Shown here in pieces: positions 9,001 through 16,710 of a stretch of DNA of 64,000 nucleotides. The position numbers and the translations under genes are program-made. Location of the stretch: NCBI RefSeq assembly GCF_018100805.1, contig NZ_JAGJEA010000018.1:1-64000 (forward strand). Direction: 5' to 3'. The notes under the pieces were generated by a model. It saw nothing but the letters and a program-made list of their open reading frames with translations. It did not search any database and was not told where the DNA came from. The DNA is from Aquimarina sp. MMG016 (GTDB lineage Bacteria; Bacteroidota; Bacteroidia; Flavobacteriales; Flavobacteriaceae). Numbering within the stretch: the stretch's first letter is position 1; every line of letters starts with the position of its first letter.

Positions 9001-10292
9001 GTATATGTTTTTGTTGCCTGAACATTGACAGTGTATTCCAGCCATTCGCCATTTTTAATCCAACCTACATTGTATCCGCCTTCAGAACTAACTTCAATAT
9101 CTACTGCATCATTTCTATAAGCCCCTCCTTGATTTGTGTTTGTTAGATCATTAAAAGCAATAGATTGACCTCCCAAATCATAGTTTTCTGCTTCTATCTT
9201 TCCTGGAATATTTATTGGACTACCAATATATGGTGATTGAGTATCTCCACCATTACCACCAGGAAAATTATCTTCAGGATATTTAATTTTATCTCTAATC
9301 CATCTTCCTGCTTCTTTTAACCTATCGGTTGTCCAGGTACCTCCAGAGCAAGTCCCGGTTTGCCAAACTGCACCAGATCTAAAATCATCAGAATAATTCC
9401 AACTGGTCCAACTGATTTTCTTTTGACGCATCAAATCAATAAATCGCTGTGTCATCACAAAATCATTAGCTCCATCTCCTGTATATTCCTGACTTCCAAA
9501 TTCCGTTACAAATACAGGTAGTTGATTTGATGCCTGATCTAAAGTATTTAAATATGCATCTCTATGGCTTTTTGCATAAAAATGAAATGTATACATCACA
9601 TTATCAAACTGTAATTGATTATCGATTACATCTTGTAAATTACCTTCTCCAGACACTCCAAAGGTTGACCAGCCGTGCGTACCTATAAGAACTACAGCAT
9701 TATTATCGATAGCTCTGATCACAGGAATGATTTGATCTGCATAGGTTTTAATCCGATTCCAATTAACACCAGAACCATTAGGTTCATTGCAAACATCATA
9801 AATGATATTATTTTTATCTTTATGTTGATTAGCGATATCTGTAAAGAATCGCTTTGCATTTTCTAAATTAGCATTAGGATCTCCAGGATTTAATTGATGC
9901 CAATCTACAAGAGCATACATCCCTCTTTCTGTAGCTTCATTAATCAATCGACTCACCTGATTTGTGAAACCAACGGGATCTGTTTCATACCCTCCTTCTT
10001 GTACATATAAAGAAATACGAAGGATATCTGCATCCCAATCATAAGCCAATGCATCAAGAGAGTTTTCTGTGAGGCAGTTTTCCCATCCATACCATTGGAT
10101 ACCGTGAGTGCTCATTCCTCTTAATTGTATGGGTTGATTGTATTGATTACAGAGTTGAGTTCCACAAACTTTAAGTTGTCCGTTTTGAGCAACAGGTGTT
10201 TGTTGAGCTTCAATGGTAAAGCTCAAAAAACAGCTCCAAATAAGAAATTGGAGTATCGCAATACTTTTATAGAGTACGTTTTGAGTTTGCAT
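6024..10292 (-). CDS. Bicatalytic GH5-CBM6-GH19 enzyme with T9SS tail, 1422 aa
   Basis: A giant secreted enzyme with two unrelated catalytic domains. Order: signal peptide (1-29); GH5 domain resembling GH5_2 endoglucanases (about 35-340) with acid/base Glu170 in CNEP and nucleophile Glu264 in VTEFG; CBM6-like module (364-502); Ig-like module (510-600); long cysteine-rich CBM-like module (609-665); a second copy (680-738); Ig-like (745-834); a third long module (842-898); another Ig-like module (905-995); GH19 chitinase domain (about 1003-1297) with catalytic Glu1127 in GQET and the conserved YHGRGPIQLSWNYNYG region; and a T9SS C-terminal domain (1340-1422). GH19 points to chitin. GH5 could act on cellulose, beta-glucan or chitosan; the sequence alone does not decide. 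It sits between two GH18 chitinase genes in the same direction. Confidence 0.92.
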   Translation of the reverse strand: MQTQNVLYKSIAILQFLIWSCFLSFTIEAQQTPVAQNGQLKVCGTQLCNQYNQPIQLRGMSTHGIQWYGWENCLTENSLDALAYDWDADILRISLYVQEGGYETDPVGFTNQVSRLINEATERGMYALVDWHQLNPGDPNANLENAKRFFTDIANQHKDKNNIIYDVCNEPNGSGVNWNRIKTYADQIIPVIRAIDNNAVVLIGTHGWSTFGVSGEGNLQDVIDNQLQFDNVMYTFHFYAKSHRDAYLNTLDQASNQLPVFVTEFGSQEYTGDGANDFVMTQRFIDLMRQKKISWTSWNYSDDFRSGAVWQTGTCSGGTWTTDRLKEAGRWIRDKIKYPEDNFPGGNGGDTQSPYIGSPINIPGKIEAENYDLGGQSIAFNDLTNTNQGGAYRNDAVDIEVSSEGGYNVGWIKNGEWLEYTVNVQATKTYTLESRVAAITSGRKFHIEVDGQNISGQINVPNTEGWQNWQTVTTNVTLNQGEQVIRIVMDSDDFNLDYLVFSNSTIPVNQPPVCAITSPSNNQTFIEGNSVSIAANASDSDGNITKVEFYNNNVLLDTDTSIPYTYVWNNIPQGSYSLRAKAYDNDGDDTTSSVVKITVNTSGGGGDNCGAETYIDGSAYETGAIVQNVGKTYECIVGGWCTVGGPYAPGQGWAWSNAWKKIGDCDALTFSEGETSKATCDVALYQNGATYQTGDEVQNFDKKYKCKVGGWCSIGGVYTPGGPDDWAWPSAWEELGPCDGGSDNQLPTVSITSPNEGAQFESGDQVTIMVAASDIDGSINDITFFMDDVAIGSDNTSPYEITFSPVDGAHQLKAIAVDNQGGATTSSTVNIVVNQDTGGDNCSLVVYVDGNTYQTGDEVQYLGKKYKCKVGGWCSAGGAYTPQEGWAWPYAWDELGACTGTPVNQLPQVTVLTPAVVYTETLPITIPLQVSAVDPDGTIQRITVEVGGGTLPLLSQGNDIYQSDWTFYNYGTFSYGAQAVDNEEGYTNFTIQVTIKEPIQGGDFLISKEEYNEFFPYRYGTDLTTYELDPTKDFFTYESFVEAIQRMNNIEITFERRKGTNLYRLTRKDKTTNQSSVIRTDPDFDADWNQSKPIITQVVDYGTFANEGNQTTIKRELAAFLANIGQETTGGWATAPGGPYSWGLHFREEQGYEGTTNIGYRDEGNIAYPPAPGKSYHGRGPIQLSWNYNYGQVSEFLFGDKNVMLNNPEQVLQDAALAFQTAIWFWMTPQHPKPSAHDVMVGNWIPSAYDQSKNRKPGFGMTVNIINGGLECGSGTEIPKVLGRIGFYERFTGILNVNNDLDTTDDCSECGCATMGPFFGLEPEDDARRIASDNILENMLEVEVAPNPFEDELRFSFNTLQQTKVSISIIDFNGHKVFNAIDTNLKSGNQQITQDVSALPSGMYFFRVQFGKETKTFKIVKR

Positions 10293-10424
10293 AGGTATAG
10301 TTTTAAGAGTAAAAATGTTACATACATTTTAATTATTGCAGTGTATATGATATGTCTTAATACAGAAATTCAAACCCGAAACGAGATGTTTCAGGTATGA
10401 ATTTCAATAGGTTTTAAGAAGTGT

Positions 10425-13400
10425 TTATTGTTTCATCAATTTTATGGTTCTAACTTCTTTACCAATTCTAAGTTTTAAGAAATAAAGACCTGAAGGCACA
10501 TCATCAGCCGTCCACTTCAACTTATGATTACCAGCTTTCATCTTCTGATAATCATTTATAACTCCTACTTTAACACCTATTTGATTATAAACCTCTGCTG
10601 TAATAGATTGTGTACTTTCTAGTTTTACATCTATCTCTACTTCTGTATCAAAAGGATTTTTAGCTACAACAGCGGTCTGTTTACTTAATTGCAGACCTGG
10701 AGATCTACTATCTAAAGCATCTAAATACGCTCTATGAGGATTGGAGAATCCAAATCCACTAACAATATCCCAGTTGATAGACCAGGTCATCAATCCTCTA
10801 AAGTTTGCATATCCTGAAGGGTTACGTAATGTATATCGACCACCAAAAGATTGTCCTTTGATCAAATAATCCAATGCTTTATGTACTTCTGCAGGAGCCG
10901 TATAACCACCTCCAGCTGCTGATGGGCTAGCTGGTAAGCCAATAGCCATCTGATCTTGACGTAAGGCAGGGAATTGCTGTCCTCCGGCTACCGGGAATCC
11001 TTGTAACAACATTTCTGCCATAGCTACCTGAAAATCAGCATTACCTTGGCTATAGCATAATCCATCAAGACCTAACATACATCCTGTATTATAATGTTGT
11101 ACATGAATGTAATCCATTTCATTACGCAATGCATAAATTATAGGAAGGTAAGCTCCACTTGCACCTCCATATCCACTAAATCCACCTTGTACAAATAAAG
11201 TTTCCGGTGCCATAGAAAGAATGAAATCAGAGCTAAATTGACTTAAAATTGTTCTACAACCATTAATTAAGTTTACAATCTTTGGAGAGGTAGGGTTCTT
11301 GAAGTCGGTATCACCTGCAGCTAAAGAAACTGAGCTTCCTTCGAAGTCAATATCCATACCATCAAAACCATACTCTCTAATAATACTGATCATGGAGCTA
11401 CTAAAAGCTTGCGCATCTGTAGGGCTACTTACATCGACAGCTCCGGTAGCTCCACCCATAGAGATCAGTACTTTTTTACCTCTACTTTGTAATAAAGCTA
11501 CATCATCCTTAAATTCCTGAGCACTAGAATATATCGCCGGATCAGGTGAGAAAGTCATTGTAGAACCACCTAACACTGTAGGTATAGCAAAAGATACATT
11601 AATCACATCCCACTTATCTGAGACTTCTCTTAATTTTGGCAGTGATGAACTGTTATCAAAATTATGCCAGTAACCTACCAAAATTCTTTTTGGTAAATCT
11701 CCTCCTGGATTAGGAGGATTTACTGACCCTACAGAAATACTCACCACAGAAGATTCTCCCATTGCATTCTCATTATCAGTAGCTTTAGCAGTTAATGTAT
11801 AATTTCCTGTGGATGCATTATTCCAGGTATAACTATAAGGACTTGTGGTGTCTTCTCCTATTCTAACTCCGTTTCTAAAGAATTCTACTTTAGTTACATT
11901 TCCGTCGGCATCTGAAGCTGATGCGTTAATAGTAATTGTACTTCCTACAGCGAAAGATTCACCTGTTAAAGGTTGTGTAATGGATACTGTAGGTGATTGA
12001 TTTCCTCCTGGAGGATTTCCGCCACCACATTCACCAAGTTCTTTCCAAGCGTTAGGCCAAGCCCAGCCTACACCAGGTTCATATGGTCCTCCAACAGAAC
12101 ACCAACCGCCAACTAAACATTCATATTCTTTGCCAGAATTTTGAACTTTATCGCCAGTTTCATAAGCAGATCCATCAACATACTGTGCTGTACTACAATC
12201 TCCTCCAGTATCCGACTGTATCGTAATATTCACAACTGCAGAAGATGCTGTAGCTCCTTCGTTATCTGTTGCCATTGCTGTGATATCATGATTACCCAAC
12301 GTTGCTGTCCAATTTGCAGTAAATGGAGAAGAGGAATCTTCGCTAATCATAGTACCATCTACATAGAAAGTTACCTTACTTACACTTCCTCCTGGGTCAC
12401 TAGCATTGGCCGTTATACTAATGCTTTGTCCTACATCATACGTCGCTCCACTCGAAGGACTAGTGATGCTTATAGATGGAGGTGTATTTGTATCACCTGT
12501 CGATACCGTTATTGATACTCCGGATGATGTTGTTGTAGCTCCGTCATTATCCGTGGCTCTGGCCGTAATAGTATGATTACCATTAATAGCAGTCCAGTTT
12601 GCGGTATATGGTGATGAAATGTCTTCACTTATCATATTGCCATCTATATAGAAAGCTACTTTAGTAATATTACCGTCACTATCAGAGGCATTTGCTGCAA
12701 TATTAATATTATTTCCGGCTACATAAGTATTGCCGGATTGTGGAGAAGTAATTGATACTTGCGGTGCTACATTATCTGGGGTACAAGGATCACCTACTAC
12801 CTGATTAATAGCAGCTAATAGAGAAGTACTAGGGTCTGTTGTGTCATGAGATAATTCCCACATCATAATACCACCTGCACGATCTAATGCCATTTGTGTT
12901 TTAGCTTTGATTGTCGGGATTCCGTTATAGTTATTCCCTTGGAAGCTATCACTATTCGGACTAGCCCCCTGTGACAATAAAGAAGCATAGCTTTGAGCTT
13001 GCGGACGACTATAGAAAGGTACACCAAGTATTGCTTTTTCCTTGGGAAGTCCTCTTCCTAACCAGTAATTTAATCCACTCTCTGCCTGAGCCATAGTTGA
13101 ATGATCAGGACCATCATAAGCCATAATATTTAAGAAATCTACATCATCAAATACTCCATTCAATACTCCATCAGCATTCCATCCTGCAACTACTACAGCA
13201 GCAGTTAATAATTTTCCTCTACTATGCATTGCCTGACCGAGCTCTTGCATTAATAGTTCAAAATGCTGTGGTTCATTACCTTCTCTTGGGTATTCCCAAT
13301 CCATATCAACTCCATCAAGATCATACTGATTTACAAAATCGACTAAGTTATTTACAAAAGCTGTTCTGGTAGTTGGATTAGCAGCTAATTGTGAAAAAGG

Positions 13401-16391
13401 TGAATCATTACCATCCATCCATCCACCGACAGCTATTAGCACTTTTACTCCTTGTGCGTGACCTAATGAAACAATTTGCTGCATTTTTGACACATTATCC
13501 AGAGGACGAAGTGTGCCATTACTATTAGGTAATAGAAAAGAATAATTAATATGTGTCAACTTATCATATTGAATAGCGTTTGCACTACCTTGCCAGCTGG
13601 GCATATATCCTACAACTTTAAAACCATTACCAGTGCATCCGCCATCAGAAGTAACATTTATATTTACACCAGTTGATGTAGTTGACTGATTACTGTTATC
13701 CGTAGCTTTAGCTGTAAATGTGTAACTTCCTATAGAAGCATTGTTTATAGTATAACTATATGGACTAGTGGTATCTTGTCCTAAATAAGTTCCATTATTA
13801 TAAAACTCAACTTTACTAATACTACCATCACTATCTGATGCAGTAGCATTAATCACAATACTATTTCCTTCTATAAAAGATTGTCCGCTTGTCGGAGAAG
13901 TTATTGAAATCTGAGGTGCTCCATCTCCTCCTCCATCACAGGGTCCTAGATCTTCCCATTCCGAACTGCCGACAGGGTTCTGCTGAGTCCACCATTTGGC
14001 TTTATATTCTCTATTATCCAAAGAGACAATATCACCTCCATTGTAAGCTTGACCAGATACCCACGCCGGAGCTGTACAAGATCCTCCCGGAGGATTTCCT
14101 CCATCACAAGGCCCTAGGTCTTCCCACTCTGAACCTCCAGGGGTTTGTTGTGTCCACCATTTGGCTTTATACTCACGTCCTTGATAAGAGACTACCTGTC
14201 CTCCAGTATAAGCCTGTCCAGAAACCCAGGCTGGTGCCGTACAACCTTCACCTCCAGTTCCATTCACCGTGATTGAAACGGACGAAGATCCTTCTGCATT
14301 TTCGTTATCAATAGCTTTGACGATAATCGTGTAATTACCTTCAGATACATTGTTCCAACTATAACTATATGGAGCACTGTTGTCTTCGCCTAATAAAGTA
14401 CTTCCATTATAAAATTCTACTTTGCTTATCGTTCCATCACTATCTGAAGCATTAGCTTCAATATTGATTGTAGCACCTGCTGTAAAAGTAGCATTCGTAC
14501 TAGGTGAAGTTATGTTTACTACAGGAGGAACATTTCCCCCAATACCAGTAACCGTAATAGAAACGGATGAAGTAGCACTGACATTTTCATTATCATACGC
14601 CTTGGCTATGATCGAATAACTCCCGGCAGAAACATTATTCCAACTATACGAGTAAGGTGCAGTAGTATCCTGACCTAATAAAGAAGATCCATTATAAAAC
14701 TCTACACGGGCAATACTTACATTATCCGCTGCATCTGCAGTAATATTGATATTATCTCCGGCAGTAAAAGTTGCTCCCTCAGAAGGAGAAGTTATCGCAA
14801 CTGTTGGCGGTGGGTTACCTGTGCCTCCGCTTGCAAAAATTTCATTCATCTTATTAATCAGAGGGGACTGCACATTAGACCATCTCTTTAGTTTTGTCCC
14901 AAAAGATTGTGGTGAACCTGAAAACTCAAGATCTCCAAATACTGTCCAAATAATGGTTCCTGCCAGGTTATTTGTATTAATAAACTTAGCTTTTTCGGTT
15001 ATTGATTCTTCATCATCGTAACTCAAAAAGAAATTTCCTTTTACCATATAAGGAACCTTTGCTTGATCATCCCATTTCCTTGTCCAACCACTACCTGATC
15101 CTGTTTTTTGTTTTATAAAAAAGTGGTTTGGTGTACCATCATACACTTCTAATGGCCAATTAGTATAATCCGCTGCTGTACTTACTGGCCCATCGGGTTG
15201 TATAGTAACATTTCTCTTTACCGTTGGAGCATTTAAATCCGCTGTTCCATCAGTAACAACACCTCTACCATAAAAAGGAGCTCCGAAATTGATTTTGTTT
15301 ACAGGCACTCCCATACCTTTCATCTTATCTAATAATGTTTGCCAATTAAAATCTGGTGCTTCTGCTCCATCATAAGGATATACTGGCGCATTATGTCCTG
15401 CAATATTTGACCAACCTCCATTAAAGTCGTAGGTCATCATATTAAAATAATCCATGGTACTAGACAATTTCGACCAATTGAACCCTTCTATTTTTTTATA
15501 ATCAGCGGCCATTGCTGCAGTAATTAATTTATCTGGTCCTATTGCGTTTCTAATTTCTTGTACCAAATTTTCAAAATTAGCATAGTCCGCATTCGTTCCG
15601 GTAAAATTCATGCCAGGAAATGGCCCTGGATATTCCCAATCCAGGTCAATCCCATCGAACCCCATTTCGATAAGGGTCTTACAATCTTCTATAAAACGAG
15701 CCCTTTTTACAGGATCAGCAGCCATCTCTGGAAAATGCTTACACATACTCCATCCTCCAATAGAAGCCATTATTTTCACACCATTTTGATGCGATAATTC
15801 GATTACTCCAGGAGCACCACCTTCTTTTGGTAGAGGAAGAGGTGCATTGCCTGATCCACTATTATTACTTATTCTCCATTTAGGATGCAACCATTCATTA
15901 CCATTAATAATATATCCAAAAGCTTCGGCCCTCTCTTTTATTGCTGGACTTATATAACTAAAAGTCTCTATTTCACCTAGCAACAAATGTAGATCCCAAC
16001 TATCATACACATTTCCATGTATAAGCTCATCCGGTTGTTGGACAGCTCCCGATTGGTAAATGTTTTTATTTCTATGATCTCCACTATGGAGAGAACCGTC
16101 GACTGCTACACCAAAAAATGAGTAATTTAGTATGGTATACTTATTATAATCAATATTTAAGTGATTTAAAGCTCCTTGGGCTGGAACTCCTGCATTAACT
16201 GATTTCCAGGCATCCCAGTTCGTAATATATCCTATAACTTGTTTGTTATGATTTGCAGTAGTAGCACTACCCCCTGTATTAACCTGTGCATAAGTATTAC
16301 CTATACCAAGTAAGCATAATGAAAAGATGAATATGGCAAGAATAGTTTTACAATACCGCCAATCATCCAAAGTAAATTTTGGGTCTTTCAT
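10425..16391 (-). CDS. Giant chitinase with three GH18 domains and T9SS tail, 1988 aa
   Basis: A cell-surface or secreted chitinase. Order: signal peptide (about 1-35); GH18-1 (50-520, DGIDLDWE 246-253, Glu253); two Ig-like modules (528-712); two short CBM5/12 modules (717-762 and 772-818); Ig-like (825-914); GH18-2 (923-1200, DGVDMDWE 1026-1033, Glu1033); two Ig-like modules (1209-1392); long cysteine-rich CBM-like module (1399-1455); Ig-like (1464-1555); GH18-3 (1568-1895, DGMDIDFE 1677-1684, Glu1684); T9SS C-terminal domain (1904-1988). All three DxxDxDxE motifs are intact, so three active sites are expected. Flavobacterium johnsoniae ChiA, a T9SS-secreted chitinase, has two GH18 domains; this protein has one more. 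It is the first gene of the leftward run, divergent from the hybrid sensor, which likely regulates it. Confidence 0.94.
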   Translation of the reverse strand: MKDPKFTLDDWRYCKTILAIFIFSLCLLGIGNTYAQVNTGGSATTANHNKQVIGYITNWDAWKSVNAGVPAQGALNHLNIDYNKYTILNYSFFGVAVDGSLHSGDHRNKNIYQSGAVQQPDELIHGNVYDSWDLHLLLGEIETFSYISPAIKERAEAFGYIINGNEWLHPKWRISNNSGSGNAPLPLPKEGGAPGVIELSHQNGVKIMASIGGWSMCKHFPEMAADPVKRARFIEDCKTLIEMGFDGIDLDWEYPGPFPGMNFTGTNADYANFENLVQEIRNAIGPDKLITAAMAADYKKIEGFNWSKLSSTMDYFNMMTYDFNGGWSNIAGHNAPVYPYDGAEAPDFNWQTLLDKMKGMGVPVNKINFGAPFYGRGVVTDGTADLNAPTVKRNVTIQPDGPVSTAADYTNWPLEVYDGTPNHFFIKQKTGSGSGWTRKWDDQAKVPYMVKGNFFLSYDDEESITEKAKFINTNNLAGTIIWTVFGDLEFSGSPQSFGTKLKRWSNVQSPLINKMNEIFASGGTGNPPPTVAITSPSEGATFTAGDNINITADAADNVSIARVEFYNGSSLLGQDTTAPYSYSWNNVSAGSYSIIAKAYDNENVSATSSVSITVTGIGGNVPPVVNITSPSTNATFTAGATINIEANASDSDGTISKVEFYNGSTLLGEDNSAPYSYSWNNVSEGNYTIIVKAIDNENAEGSSSVSITVNGTGGEGCTAPAWVSGQAYTGGQVVSYQGREYKAKWWTQQTPGGSEWEDLGPCDGGNPPGGSCTAPAWVSGQAYNGGDIVSLDNREYKAKWWTQQNPVGSSEWEDLGPCDGGGDGAPQISITSPTSGQSFIEGNSIVINATASDSDGSISKVEFYNNGTYLGQDTTSPYSYTINNASIGSYTFTAKATDNSNQSTTSTGVNINVTSDGGCTGNGFKVVGYMPSWQGSANAIQYDKLTHINYSFLLPNSNGTLRPLDNVSKMQQIVSLGHAQGVKVLIAVGGWMDGNDSPFSQLAANPTTRTAFVNNLVDFVNQYDLDGVDMDWEYPREGNEPQHFELLMQELGQAMHSRGKLLTAAVVVAGWNADGVLNGVFDDVDFLNIMAYDGPDHSTMAQAESGLNYWLGRGLPKEKAILGVPFYSRPQAQSYASLLSQGASPNSDSFQGNNYNGIPTIKAKTQMALDRAGGIMMWELSHDTTDPSTSLLAAINQVVGDPCTPDNVAPQVSITSPQSGNTYVAGNNINIAANASDSDGNITKVAFYIDGNMISEDISSPYTANWTAINGNHTITARATDNDGATTTSSGVSITVSTGDTNTPPSISITSPSSGATYDVGQSISITANASDPGGSVSKVTFYVDGTMISEDSSSPFTANWTATLGNHDITAMATDNEGATASSAVVNITIQSDTGGDCSTAQYVDGSAYETGDKVQNSGKEYECLVGGWCSVGGPYEPGVGWAWPNAWKELGECGGGNPPGGNQSPTVSITQPLTGESFAVGSTITINASASDADGNVTKVEFFRNGVRIGEDTTSPYSYTWNNASTGNYTLTAKATDNENAMGESSVVSISVGSVNPPNPGGDLPKRILVGYWHNFDNSSSLPKLREVSDKWDVINVSFAIPTVLGGSTMTFSPDPAIYSSAQEFKDDVALLQSRGKKVLISMGGATGAVDVSSPTDAQAFSSSMISIIREYGFDGMDIDFEGSSVSLAAGDTDFKNPTSPKIVNLINGCRTILSQFSSDFILSMAPETLFVQGGFSGYGGASGAYLPIIYALRNEMDYIHVQHYNTGCMLGLDGLCYSQGNADFQVAMAEMLLQGFPVAGGQQFPALRQDQMAIGLPASPSAAGGGYTAPAEVHKALDYLIKGQSFGGRYTLRNPSGYANFRGLMTWSINWDIVSGFGFSNPHRAYLDALDSRSPGLQLSKQTAVVAKNPFDTEVEIDVKLESTQSITAEVYNQIGVKVGVINDYQKMKAGNHKLKWTADDVPSGLYFLKLRIGKEVRTIKLMKQ
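13938..14243 (-). repeat. Tandem duplication of a CBM5/12 module inside the triple chitinase
   Basis: Two copies (14106-14243 and 13938-14078, period 165 bases) encode near-identical chitin-binding modules, both starting CTAPAWVSGQAY and ending EWEDLGPC, with the WWTQQ aromatic face. Similarity at DNA level is visible across both copies, which points to a recent in-frame duplication. Confidence 0.8.
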
Positions 16392-16710
16392 AATTGATTT
16401 GTGTTAAATTTAGTATTTAGTTATATGGAAAAGATTTGATCTTTCCATTGTTCCGAAAGTATCAATTCATATTTCTCTTAAGAAACTAATTAGCTGAATG
16501 ACTGAAAATTGTCGCTGTATAGAAGTTAAATTGTAATAAAAGGGATTTTATATCCCCTGATACTACTCATGCAAATAAAACTGTAGTTGGTCTAAAAAAA
16601 GATAAAGTTTTCATTTTTAACCCATTACTTTACAAACACATTAAATAACACCCATTGTTATATATTTATACAAAATTGACCTTACTAATTGAAGCATAGT
16701 TAACTATAAA
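16392..16710. promoter_or_regulatory. Divergent control region between triple chitinase and hybrid sensor
   Basis: About 320 bases, A/T-rich and non-coding, extending in practice to the REP-like element at 16832. It must contain the leftward promoter of the chitinase genes and probably the rightward promoter of the sensor. I looked for the Bacteroidota -7 pattern TAnnTTTG on both strands and found no clear match, so no promoter position is given. Confidence 0.4.

Noticed and set aside
6024..16391. Regular repeats considered as a CRISPR or satellite array
   Set aside because: The periodic similarity is explained by repeated Ig-like and CBM domains in coding sequence.
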